In this document: piece after piece, positions 19,373 to 29,467 of the stretch
How positions within the stretch are numbered: the stretch's first letter is position 1
How the letters are laid out: every line of letters starts with the position of its first letter
From: Chrysopilus asiliformis
Taxonomy: Eukaryota > Arthropoda > Insecta > Diptera > Rhagionidae
Direction of reading: 5' to 3'
Assembly (NCBI GenBank): GCA_964034945.1
Contig: OZ035961.1
Span: 87,252,124 to 87,316,123, forward strand
Length of the DNA: 64,000 nucleotides
The notes under the pieces: model-generated
Told to the model about the DNA's origin: nothing
The model's input: the letters and a program-made list of their open reading frames with translations, nothing else
Databases searched by the model: none
Translations under genes and position numbers: made by a program

Positions 19373-20479
19373 AACCGAGAAATTTGTGTAGACGACGAAG
19401 TTGAATTTACCGTAATTCAGCCTGGCATCACATATGCCAGTTCACGGCTAAGCGCCATTCGAATAAAACATCTCACACCAGGCGATGTACAATTCGAAAC
19501 CATCGTCGTTAGCAATATCGAAGGTATGTTATTGTTTTTGTTCTTCGATAGCAGGGGTATTTTTTTTAGAAGTCTTGTTAAAAAATACATCGCAACCCTA
19601 CTCAAGGGAATAACCGAAAATTTGAATTAAAACTTTTTTCTTGAACGTATAACATCCTTTTTCCCAATAAAGTACCTATTTCAAAAAGTAAAACTTAACT
19701 CGTAATAATATGATAAATTTCAGGGGTTGTGACACGAGAACCACCAAAAAGTCCAGTGAAATCAGCCGATAGAGTTGAAGGGGGGCAAATAAATTACGAT
19801 CAAGGTGATCCCAAAAAAACAATAATGTACTTTGTGAAAGACTGTGACAAACCACCAAGAATTGGCGATCGCGTCCGATTTGATATTTGTTTGGTATGAT
19901 ATTTATACGAATTAACGTTTTCACATTGATCCAAAATTAATATGACCAATTCCAGGTTAAGAGAAACAAAGAATTTGTAGCTGTAAACATTGTTGACGTA
20001 TCGAACACATCTAATCAATATAATAATCAGGATGTTGTAATAATGAATGGCCAAAATGGATTCGCTAACCAAAAGGACAACGAGTCAACCAATCCCGATA
20101 ATAACAACTATCAGGGCGATGACGGAAGTAAAAAATACAGAGGTTTTATTGCATGTATTGAAAGAGAATTTCGGTTTCATTGAGACGTTGAAGCACGACG
20201 AGGAAGTATTTTTTCACTTCAGTAATTTCGTTGGTAATCCAAGTTGGCTGGAACTTGGCCAAGAGTTGGAATACTCCCTATCGCCAAATGGTAGCATTTC
20301 AACATCGGGCAACTGTTTGCCAGCGGAGAATGTCAGAACTTTAGCTAAGGGCTAATAAACGAGATTTGCTACAAGCGGGTGATTTGGTGACATTTCAAAT
20401 CGATGAGGCTGGACGGGCTGCTGAAATTTCTGCTATACGACAGAAGAAACGTGAGGCTGGAAACCGCTTTCAAGTTTAA
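19373..20479 (+). pseudogene. Unr: Unr/CSDE1 cold-shock-domain protein, truncated copy
   Basis: Upstream-of-N-ras (CSDE1) is a cytoplasmic RNA-binding protein with repeated cold-shock domains acting in translation and mRNA stability. Spliced pieces are 19373-19523, 19724-19893 and 19956-20183, with intact GT-AG borders. They encode EICVDDEVEFTVIQPG and a later FVKDCDKPPRIGDRVRFDI. Frame is lost by about one base near 20160; the shifted frame gives KENFGFIETLKHDEEVFFHFSNF...LELGQELEYSLSPNG (a cold-shock domain) to a stop at 20355. A third frame, 20351-20479, gives ANKRDLLQAGDLVTFQIDEAG. In CSDE1 those two parts are separated by about 70 residues, so sequence is also missing. No upstream or downstream Unr exons are visible. 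Retained introns mean a segmental copy rather than a retrocopy. Confidence 0.75.
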
Positions 20480-21540
20480 GTTGTTGTTAAAACATCTTTG
20501 CTCGTACTGTTCCAAACAAAATTATCTTGCAAGCTCTCGAAAAATGTAAAAAAAAACTAAAATTGTTAAAGATTATATTAAAAATGAAAAACTAAATTTT
20601 CACATTGATGCTTAAACTCTGGGACCGTTTTAAATTAAATAGGAAAATATTTAGATAATTGCAAAAATTGAGAGAATGCATCAATGATGAATTTTTTTCT
20701 AGGAAAATCATGGACTTTACTACGCGGAAATATTCGAATTATGTAATTTTGCTATTGATAATGAGGAAATCAGATATGTTATAAAATACATTATTAAAAT
20801 TTCTTACTACGATTAATTTGTCCTCGTTATTGATGCGATTAGGAATAAATAAAAACGCAAATTCAGTTCAGATTAAGTGGAAAACTATCGAACGGAAATG
20901 TAGAAAATCATATTTTTGCGAATAATTTGCAAACTGACGGTTTTTCGACAAATCAGTTAAAAGAATAATTAAAGATGTTAACATTTTCTACATTTTTGCC
21001 ATTTACCGTAAATTGATATCTTTTACAGTTCTCAAGTTATCTCAAATTTTGTACGTTTTTGATATTTTTGAATAAACCAAGAATTTATTGGGAGGTCGTC
21101 TTAGGTTGACAACGCGACAGGGCTCTAGTGTAATTTGCGCAGGGTCGTAGATTTTGTAGGAGAAAGTTTTGTGTTGACCACAACTGATTTTCTTTATACG
21201 AAACGAATGAGAAACTGAGTCAGAAATTGAAAAAAGAATATAATAATGTACCCAATTATGACGAATTCTGTACTTTCAGTTAATCAAGGATGAAACCATA
21301 CAGGTTAAATGTATAATAGTTTATAAATAGAAAGTTTCAAGGATATTTTCAGAAAAAGCAATTTGACTAAAAACAATTTCCTTTCTAATAACCGTTAAAG
21401 ACTCAACAATTTACATTAATTTAGCGTGCTAATGAATCATTTTAAAGGAAAATCTCAATAGCTCCCTAATTGGCTTAAATTTTCTTCCTTTTTATCAACT
21501 AAATAAAAAAGCAAAACTATTTTCCATCTAATCCTTTACC
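20480..21540. other. Intergenic; repeat family R2 copy 1
   Basis: No gene seen. Part of about 20900-21190 is the R2 family: short runs of TTTACCGTAAATTGATATCT, CAGTTCTCAAGTTATC and CGTAGATTTTGTAGGAGAAA. Related copies are at 31440-31720 and 44490-44960. Confidence 0.55.
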
Positions 21541-21542
21541 TA

Positions 21543-22516
21543 AGGACTGGACACGAAATAAAGTGCACACTTAAAATTTGGTTTACATTTAAACTCGCAG
21601 GTTAATATTTGATGTAAGTAGGTTTGTTGTGTTCTGTCAAGTTTATATTTTTATTAGTGATTGGTTTTTAAGCTTAATCTATAAACAAAAAAGACATGGC
21701 GCGAATAACCGAAGAAAACAGAAAATTAATTTTGCAAACTTGGTGCCGTACAAGTGGAATATCACTAAGACAGTTAGCAAAACTGCACAAAGTTTCAGTA
21801 AATGGTGCCAAAAAAGTTATAACTAAGTTTGGGGAGCATAATACCCGAATGGATCTGCCAGGTCGTGGTCGGAAAAAAGGTACAGCTGACCCAAAATTAG
21901 AGACAAAGGTGGTGAAATTGTTGACAAGAAAGAAAACTTTGTCAATTCGAGATGTGGCCAAAAAACGGGAGTGGCGAAAAGTACGGTGCAAAAAATTTAA
22001 AAAAAAGAACAATTTAAAAACGTATAAAAAACAAAAAATGCCCAAAAGAAGTTTAGACCAATTGAATCGCGCCAAAATTCGTTGTGGGAAATTATACAAA
22101 TTTTTGTTAAACAATCCGGGTCGCTGAATTTTAATAGACGACGAAACGTCCTACGACGAAACGTACCTTAACCCCCAAAACTGTCCTGAACTCCGTCCCA
22201 TCGAGCGTTACTGGGCAATCGTAAAGCGGGAATTGCGAAAACAAGGTCGAGCTGCAACGACAATGGAAGAATTCAGGAAGAATTGGAACACAGCAGCTCG
22301 TAAAGTCACTAATATTACAGTGCAAACTCTTATGAACAAGATAAAATCAAAAGTCCGCAATTTTAGTCGTAGGAAATAATTTTTTGTTTTTTTTTTGTAC
22401 TTTTAGTTTGATAAGAGTTAAAATACTTAATATAAAAATGTGATTTTTTTTTAAATATATAAAAAAGTGTTTATTTTGTAAAAATCGTGTGTGCACTTTA
22501 TTTCGTGTCCAGTCCT
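21543..22516 (+). mobile_element. Internally deleted Tc1/mariner-type transposon
   Basis: Terminal inverted repeats AGGACTGGACACGAAATAAA... (21543) and its exact complement at the right end are flanked by TA at 21541-21542 and 22517-22518. It contains two remnants of one transposase gene. Length is 974 bp, below a full-length element of about 1.3 kb or more. Confidence 0.92.
21696..22379 (+). pseudogene. Tc1/mariner transposase, internal deletion
   Basis: ORF 21696-22127 encodes the N-terminal HTH DNA-binding domain (ISLRQLAKLHKVSVNGAKKVI) and a GRGRKKGT linker (a GRPR-type motif). After a stop, the frame from about 22129 resumes with LIDDETS, the first catalytic Asp block. It then jumps almost directly to NPQNCPELRPIERYWAIVKREL, the C-terminal catalytic Glu block, and ends at 22377-22379. 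The middle of the catalytic domain, including the second Asp, is missing, so the protein cannot be active. The NPxNCPELRPIE motif recalls the DD37E (ITmD37E) lineage; that placement is from memory of motifs. Confidence 0.85.
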
Positions 22517-22519
22517 TAC

Positions 22520-23440
22520 TTAGCATTTCGATGCGTTTAAGTGAAACTCTTTGCAATCGTCGGGCCACTTGAAGGGATCCTTGTTAGCTTAATCCTCCAG
22601 CCAAATTGCTCTATTTGCTCAACAAAACCGTCCTACTTACGAGGTGCTCCGGCACCTTTTTTCCTAGTTTACATTTTTCCTCAGTACTTCTTCAAGGATA
22701 ACGAAAATTGTTGCTACTTGAAGGATTCATTCAGGACTGAATGTGGTCCCGTATCAGAGCTAGCATATATAAAAAAAATTCCCACTTTCCGTCTATTCCA
22801 ATATCAGATATTTGAAAAAAGGATGAAAGTAATCCGTTAAACCACAACATTATACATCATCGCAAAAGCAACCCACACAGAAGCACATTGTAATGGTAAT
22901 GCTATTGGAAGTTGATTTTGTTTCTTCCATTTGATCCCTTGAAGTACACATCGAAAGCAATCCCGACCAAAGTAGTTTCCTCATCGGAACGAGGCGAAGA
23001 TGAGCAAAAAAAGAGAACCCGATCAAATTACTTGAGAATGAAAAAAGTATCCCTTAACACTAACAAATTGGTCCACAAGAGGCGTCCAAGTTCCTAGTCT
23101 ATTCTAGGCAATACCATCAGCAAGCAATACCAACAACAGCTCAATTGTCCGTGTTATCATCATCATATGGTCCGAAGAACGAAGAGATGGAACAGATGCT
23201 AGCCTTCTTAAGAAGGCGGTGTGTTTACATGGATAATGATTGTTATTGCAAGAGGTCCTTCTTTTCAATAGTGTTACAGCTGACAATTGAATTACCGTAG
23301 TAGAATTAATTTGTATTAATTTCAATAATTTATTAATATTTAAAAATTGTCAAAATGAGTATAATTGTAATTTGACTTGAAATAAAAACTAAAATCTCAC
23401 CGAAATAAGACACAAACTTGATTAGTTATAATCCCTTATT
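22520..23440. other. Intergenic, no gene seen
   Basis: Open frames here are short and lack recognisable domains or consistent splice context. The minus frame at 23104-23325 lacks support. Confidence 0.45.
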
Positions 23441-24443
23441 AAAGGCTAGCTTGCAAACCTGTCGGTGCCGCGTTAAGTTTTTTCAATTTTTTATAGAATC
23501 CCTTTACTATAAGAACAAACGTTTAAGAAATGGCCAAATAAGAAGAAATAAGAACAAACGTTTAAGAAATACTATAAGAAATGGCCAAAAGTCACAGCAT
23601 AAAGACTAAACACAGCTCTGCTGGTTACATGTTGATAGCCGCCATTTTGCTACGTCATCGGCAAGAATTTCTTATACGACTCAATGACCATGTTGCTCGT
23701 GTTTACACACAGATTGGAACTGAACGCTACTCTCAGTTTGCCAGGAAACAATTGGAAACGAAACGTAATTAAATTTTTTCATTGAATAGCTAAAGAAAAA
23801 TTATTTTCAATTATTATTCATCAGAATAAATTCAATTCAATTCAATTATTTATTGATGCTATATTTGGAGTATAAAATTAAGTAACAATACATAATAACT
23901 TATGGCAAACAATGCCTACGTTAACAATTCATCAGAATAAACTAAAAAAATTTTTCGTATAAGAAATTCTTGCCGATGACGAGTAAAATGGCGGCTATCA
24001 ACATGTAACCAGCAGAGCTGATGTGTTTAGTCTTTAGGCACATTTTGACAGATGACATTTAAGTTAAAATTGTGAAGACATATTTTTTTCAACATGAAAT
24101 ACATAATGACGGATAACGAAAAATACAAGCTAATAGCTTTTATTGAAAAAAATAGAATCGAAAAGTTCTATACTGCGTCGGCGAAGATTGCAGCAAAGCA
24201 GTTTCACAACATACAAAGTGAGTACCAGAAACTTTTAATCGGCCTTCGGCCTCCTTGTCCACGTCGTACTTTTCCTCAGCTTTCAAAGCAATTTCATCCT
24301 CCCATCCCTCGCGCTACTTTTCCGTATGCCTATGTTGGAACCAGAACTACCACAGACACTCATGCCAAATTTCAAGTCAATCAGTTCAGCCGTTTTTGCG
24401 TGAAAGAAGAACAGACAGACACCAACTCATTTTTATATATTAG

Positions 24444-24475
<32 letters not shown>

Positions 24476-24480
24476 TATGA
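23441..24480 (-). mobile_element. Helitron-like termini bracketing other features
   Basis: Plus-strand CTAGCTTGCAAACCTGTCGG at 23441 matches the end of the compact element at 40512 (CTAGCTTGCATACCCGTCG). TATATATTAGTATGA ending about 24479 matches the other end at about 40838. On the minus strand these read TCATACTAATATATA... and ...CTAG, as expected for Helitron TC/CTAG ends. Between them lie a TIR MITE and a putative MADF exon, so this may be an expanded Helitron or two unrelated fragments. Confidence 0.4.
23605..24035. mobile_element. TIR MITE, family M1 copy 2
   Basis: Terminal inverted repeats of about 85 bp: AAAGACTAAACACAGCTCTG then CTGGTTACATGTTGATAGCC, CGTCATCGGCAAGAATTTCT. The right end is the complement with a few changes. 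The core is shared with 11027-11242. The interior has no transposase. It ends about 60 bp before the ATG of the MADF-like exon. Confidence 0.85.
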
Positions 24481-25470
24481 TATGATTAACTATTCTGAAT
24501 CTTATTATTTTTATAGTTACAGCAGATATATGCGTTGAAACGGGATAGGTTGCGAAGAAATTTCCATAAACAGTACAGATTCTCCACTAAAAAGGGCATC
24601 ATGCCTAAAGCCCAGTTTTTTAACGAACTTCTATTTTTAAAAAGATTTACGTAAGTAATTCTTATTTTATTTTAAGAATTTAGGTAACATAATTTTTACA
24701 GAACTCAAGAATTCGAAAAAAGGGTTCTTCATAGCACGGCGGACGAATTTGGCACGGCGGACGAATTGCCGGACGAGAACGAAGAAGCCAACGGATCTCC
24801 GAAGTCACCCACGCAAACTACATCAGCAGCCAACGGATCTCCGAAGTCACCCACGCAAACTACATCAGCAGCCAACGGATCTCCGAAGTCACCCACGCAA
24901 ACTACATTAAAAGTGAAGGTGTCTCCGAAGTCACCCACGCAAACTACATTAAAAGTGAAGGTGTCTCCGAAGTCACCCACGCAAACTACATCAGCAGCCA
25001 ACGGATCTCCGAAGTCACCCACGCAAACTACATCAGCAGCCAACGGATCTCCGAAGTCACCCACGCAAACTACATCAGCAGCCAACGGATCTCCGAAGTC
25101 ACCCACGCAAACTACATCAAAAGTGAAGGTGTCACAAAAAAAAGAAGCACTAGTGTTTTTTCCTACTAATGAACAGCCCATATATAAATTAGTGGAAATT
25201 AAACCAGAAAACACCATCTATAGAATTTTAAAAAACCAGATTGACGTTATGTCACTGGAACTCGAAGGATACATTAATGCAATGCCAATAACAAAGCAGG
25301 CCCCATTTGCACTGCAAATATCCGGCATATTGGGGCAGGTGAGAAGGTAATTTTTCAAAAAATTTTAATTTTTTTTCATCATTAATTTTTTTTGGTTTTA
25401 TTTTCAGGTGTATGGAAGATTAAGGGGATCAACCCTTTTTAAATGCATCATTTCAACAGAGTTTGGCTGA
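24094..25470 (+). CDS. MADF-like protein with 14-aa repeat tract
   Basis: Candidate exons are 24094-24217, 24517-24650, 24702-25338 and 25408-25470. The last three chain in phase. The first ends at GTGAGT in phase 1 and does not join in frame to 24517, so an exon is missing or exon 1 is unrelated. Exon 1 encodes MTDNEKYKLIAFIEKNRIEKFY and exon 2 ALKRDRLRRNFHKQYRF...FFNELLFLKRF. Together these resemble the start and end of a MADF DNA-binding domain. Exon 3 carries eight copies of a 14-residue unit (SPKSPTQTT plus AANG or KVKV), then YRILKNQIDVMSLELEGYINAMP. The C-terminus FALQISGILGQVYGRLR is reminiscent of a BESS-like tail. An AATAAA lies just after the TGA (about 25478). The first intron holds Helitron-like sequence. 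Possibly a transcription-factor gene; function unproven. Confidence 0.5.
24785..25125 (+). repeat. 42-bp coding minisatellite, eight copies
   Basis: The core TCTCCGAAGTCACCCACGCA and ACTACAT repeats eight times with perfect 42-bp period, preserving frame. Units alternate between an AGCAGCCAACGGA linker (AANG) and an AAAGTGAAGGTG linker (KVKV). The order is symmetric: three AANG-led, two KVKV-led, three AANG-led, then a closing KVKV. Very low divergence indicates recent expansion. Confidence 0.95.
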
Positions 25471-25636
25471 AGGTCAAAATAAAATGCTTTGATATTGCAT
25501 CTACTTCTACTGTTGAAATTTTATGAAATTTCAGTCATTCTTTTGAAAATTATAGACTCTTAATCTTTACTTCAATGCAGCATTAAAATTTGGGGCAATA
25601 AAAAAATATGAATTTGCTAAAATGGTTTATTGGCTT

Positions 25637-25794
25637 TTAGAAAACTGGGTAAATATCACTAAAAATTACACAGGGCTCTTCATAATCATCCATGGTGTGG
25701 TTTGTTACTGGCTTCTCACAATAATTGGACACCTGCTCCAGAATGATGTTCTGCGTGGATTCATCTTTTGGCACCAGATTGTTAATGAGTAGTT
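25637..25794 (-). CDS. Orphan 3'-terminal exon
   Basis: A strong acceptor (poly-T then CAG) at 25797-25795 opens a 52-codon frame, LLINNLVPKDESTQN... to ...EEPCVIFSDIYPVF, ending TAA at 25637. The composition is acidic and protein-like and the frame is open to the splice site. It could be the last exon of the ZP-like gene upstream, but its phase (one base needed) does not match that gene's strong donor at 26672 (two bases left over). An intervening exon would be needed. Family not recognised. Confidence 0.4.
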
Positions 25795-26011
25795 CTGAAA
25801 AAAACAAATAAAAATTTGAGTAAAAGTTGAGTACACTACTGCCACAACTGCATATAGACTTTGAATATCATGAGATTGAAAGTTCATAAATCTATGACTA
25901 CATTAACAAAAGACTCCAGAACTCCAGAAGAAGTAGAAGGGTCCAGTCGCATACGCCCATTTCTGCAACGTGCATAGAGAAACGAAATTAAAAAATAAAC
26001 GTTAATAAATA

Positions 26012-26335
26012 TTGTTTAGCGGAAGAATTCTTCCAATAGTAAGTAGTTTTCTAATATATTGGGATGGGAAGCAGTTTAAATTAATGAGAACGCTGGAAGA
26101 TAAAATCTTTGGTAAGTTCGATACGACTAAAGCGAATGAGGTTTGCTGTGAGGAGGTTTTTTTCACTTTTTTATTGTTTAATCAACTGGAAGTTAGAGAA
26201 GTCTATTTAATGCCGAAAAACAGCTCCTGGAACGTAAGAAATAATCTTGTGATCAGTAAGTTTTCCACGTGTTATGTAATAAGCTGTTCCAAATTTTGGT
26301 GCAAGGAGATAATTTTAAAATATAAAAAAGTTTAG
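26012..26335 (+). CDS. Uncharacterised 107-codon ORF
   Basis: Starts after a possible acceptor (TTGTTTAG at about 26018). Encodes a stretch with EDKIFGKFDTTKANEVCCEE and REVYLMPKNSSWNVRNN, but also AT-rich, intron-like text (VFFTFLLF). Possibly exon plus intron of a decayed gene. No domain recognised. Confidence 0.2.
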   Translation: MFSGRILPIVSSFLIYWDGKQFKLMRTLEDKIFGKFDTTKANEVCCEEVFFTFLLFNQLEVREVYLMPKNSSWNVRNNLVISKFSTCYVISCSKFWCKEIILKYKKV

Positions 26336-26671
26336 TAGATTTTTCGGTTTTATTTTTTTACTTTGCGAGACAGCATAAAATCCTTGAAACTCCGCAGCGG
26401 AAAAAGAGCCGAAAAATTGAGTTCCAAACTCGGACCCCTAAATAAGTGTCGTAAATTTTCGGTAATTGAAAGTAGGTCTACGGAAAACTTGAAGAACTTT
26501 TAGCAGACCCACAAAAAAAATCACGGTACAGGCGGTTCAGGCACCGAGGGGGTAGTAATCACTTGTGATAAGTTGTTTCAAAGTTTTTCAAGAATATTTT
26601 ACTGAATTTTTAGAAGTTTTTTGCTTGAAAGTTCAGAAATAATAGAAATATTTTTACAAGATATCCCTTAC

Positions 26672-27174
26672 CTGTTTGGTTTTCGCACCAATGTACCGTC
26701 AACCAAATCCATGGTCATCATACTAGCTGGCAAATTACACCGAATCACTCGCTCAATGTCGGAACTCTGGCGTAGCTTCTCGTCCATCTGCAACATGACT
26801 TTAACGGACAAATTCAACCCCCCATCGGGCTTCGGTTCCGAACGAACTCCACATCCCGACGTCGGTATTTTAAGCACAATTTTTGAAGACTTATTCCCGC
26901 GAATTCGACACTCTTCCAGAAAATCCTTGGCAAAAAGAATCCCCCGAAAAGGTTTTCCCAACTCGATGGCCACATAAAAGACGTCTCTCGTACAATTCGT
27001 CGCCACCGAAATAATTTTATTGCCCGGCAGGAGAGCGGGTGGGGGATGATGAAGTGTGGATGTTACTGGCTCTAAGATAGCGTCCTGCTGTGCTCGCGGA
27101 GGTGGTTTCATTGCCCAGATACCGTGACAGACGATCTGAAGATGGAGCAAAATGATAAGAAATTTGCGGATCAT
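26672..27174 (-). CDS. ZP-N-like secreted protein, 5' coding exon
   Basis: From ATG at 27174 the frame opens MIRKFLIILLHLQIVCHGIWA, a clear signal peptide. A proline-rich linker and then a cysteine-bearing module follow: ATNCTRDVFYVAIELGKPFRG, LEECRIRGNKSSKIVLKIP, TSGCGVRSEP, and VMLQMDEKLRQSSDIERVIRCNLP. Cysteine spacing and the '(R/K)C.LP' close are those of the ZP-N half of zona pellucida domains in arthropod cuticle and apical-matrix proteins. The exon ends at a good donor, CAG|GTAAGG, at 26672. A 5' untranslated exon is implied by an acceptor (TTTGCAG at about 27203). A ZP-C half and membrane anchor are not visible in the next 1 kb, so the gene is incomplete in this model. Confidence 0.55.
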
Positions 27175-27204
27175 CTTGGCCTCTTGCACGTCTGCGAGTT
27201 CATC

Positions 27205-28949
27205 TGCAAAGTAAATGGAAGTAAATTAAAATAACTGATCTGAATTGATGATCGCTGTAATTGTGAATGTAACGATTTGGTCAGTTGTAATCAATTAATG
27301 TTCAAATTGCGATGCAACACAATTTCAAAAATTAGTCAAGCTTCCCGCCATTTGTGCAGTTGTGAAATTTGTTATAATTGATGATTGTTATATTTGAATC
27401 CTAACTCACAACATTGTTAAGCTGTGATTAATTTCAGGAACGGACGTTACCAAATCGTAGAACAGAGTTGAAAGGAGTGAATTGTCAAAGATTTTTTTAC
27501 TAAGGTCACACTTTTGATGAGACATTTTTATATTATATTTGAACGATTTTATTTTATGTTTCACTGTCTAATACCATTGATATAGAAAGTTGATTTTTAC
27601 ATAATATTATATATGAGCAGTCAATAAAATTAACTTTTTTGCCAAATGGACGACAATAGAGAATCCGGTCGATTATTGTCTTTCTATTAGTTTTTTTTAA
27701 ATCGAAATTGTGCACAGCTCAATTTATTGATGTTATCACATTAAATGCTAATCAGGTGCACACATTTTTTTGCATAATAAATGCTAATTCTCAATTGGGT
27801 GCATTGATCAGAAATAAAACTGAAGAATCAAGGCAACAAAAACTTAATGCGGAAAATGATTTTGCTTCTTCATGTTGAATGTTTTTTTATTGCAAATACT
27901 AAAGAGTTTTTTTAAGTTACGAAATTGTTATACCAAATAGCAATGGAGATCAAAACGAAACAGATTATGCTAAAAAATCTATGACTCTATTCAAGCAAAA
28001 AATGTCAATAATAAGAGTTTATTATTATTATTTTTTTTTATTTCGATGAGTTTTAGTTGGGGTTGCATATCTAATTTCTGGCAACTTCTGCTGGGTCTTT
28101 TTAATTGTCTTAAGGTGATTTTCAGGCCTTTTTAATACCCTTAGGGTAATTTTCAAACTATTCAAATAAGGGGGAGTGTGACGGAAATATCAGGAACGCA
28201 CAAAAAAAGATCTCCGAAATTTCCGCCGAGAAAATCATTAGAAACGACAAGTATTAGTACGCCTAATCTCTACATTAACTGTAGAAACAATATGTGACTC
28301 TTGGAATTGTGTGAATTTCAATTTAAGTTAACTCTGTATAAGCCGGACCATGGATAAGAAAGGTTTCACTGTATATCTAATCGTGAGATGTCAATATTTT
28401 TAGAGATGTTTTTACCCGCGGCGCATTTTTAAGAAGGAAAACACATAATTTGCGACCGAGATTTCATTCTCACTTTCTCGCCACTGCTAATAAAATATAA
28501 TCCAAAAGGTATTCAAATTAAAGCTTTCGAAAGATTTTTTTTACTAAAATTCTTCCTTTTACTTTTCTTATTCTCGATTTTTTTGGAAACGTTTGATCTT
28601 TTTGTATAACTTGTTCTTGTTTACTTCCCAATATATTGTGCCATATTCAAGAGAATTAATTATACTACAACCTTTACGAAATTTTCGAAAAAAATTTAAT
28701 TTTTCTTATCACAATTTTTTTTTATCATTCTGCAACTTATACAGTGTAATACCGATAAGTTGAAGTTGACGAGGACAGAGGAAACTTCACGTTATCAGAG
28801 CATTCAAGTTGTCGAGCACATGCTGGAACCATGGAAGAATTCGACTACAATGAAAATTTGCTCTGAATAAATTTACCCATCCTTCCTCTGCAAACACCCT
28901 CTCCTGCTACCTGAACTTTCAATACGGGCTTCAGCCAGATTTTTACCAA
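27205..28949. other. Intergenic, no gene seen
   Basis: AT-rich DNA with no supported exon on either strand. Confidence 0.5.
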
Positions 28950-28951
28950 TA

Positions 28952-29185
28952 CAGTGTGTTAAGAAAGTTTCGCACCATTCCACGCATTTGATAAAAAAAT
29001 TGAACTCACCACCCCCTATACTTCTTTTGTAAATCATCAACCTATCTTCAGACAAGGATTAAAGAAATGATTAGTAATCCTGGTAAGGACACAATATTAT
29101 TATAAATTTCAAAAATTGAAATATGATTTAAAACTTTCTGAATGTTGATTTTTTCGTAATGGTGCGAAACTTTTTTAACACAGTG
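28952..29185. mobile_element. Tc1/mariner-type MITE, 234 bp
   Basis: TIRs of 28 bp: left CAGTGTGTTAAGAAAGTTTC..., right (read inward) CACTGTGTTAAAAAAGTTTC..., both continuing GCACCATT. TA dinucleotides flank at 28950-28951 and 29186-29187. No transposase is present. Confidence 0.85.
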
Positions 29186-29467
29186 TATAAATATATGTAG
29201 TTTTAGCGCAGAGTTGAAGGCCTGTAAGTATGGAAAAGCTGCAGCCTGCGGCAACAGGGAAGCCGTAAGAAGGTCGTTTGTGGAAATAAACTTCATTTTT
29301 CAAAAATTTGGAAATTTGTAACCAAAGGACCTATAAGGAAACCGCAATTTTTTCAAATGTAATTTTCTTAACTTTTTTGTATGTTAAAAATGGAATTAAA
29401 TTAAAAAAAAGATCTTTTCATGACATTTTATCTAAAAAATAGGTAATCAAATAATACAATTGTATAT

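Noticed and set aside
22131..22325. 64-codon minus ORF
   Set aside because: Antisense to the C-terminal remnant of the Tc1/mariner transposase.
24729..25217. 162-codon antisense ORF with VCVGDFGD repeats
   Set aside because: Antisense shadow of the coding minisatellite; the plus strand has matching splice sites and a protein-like continuation.
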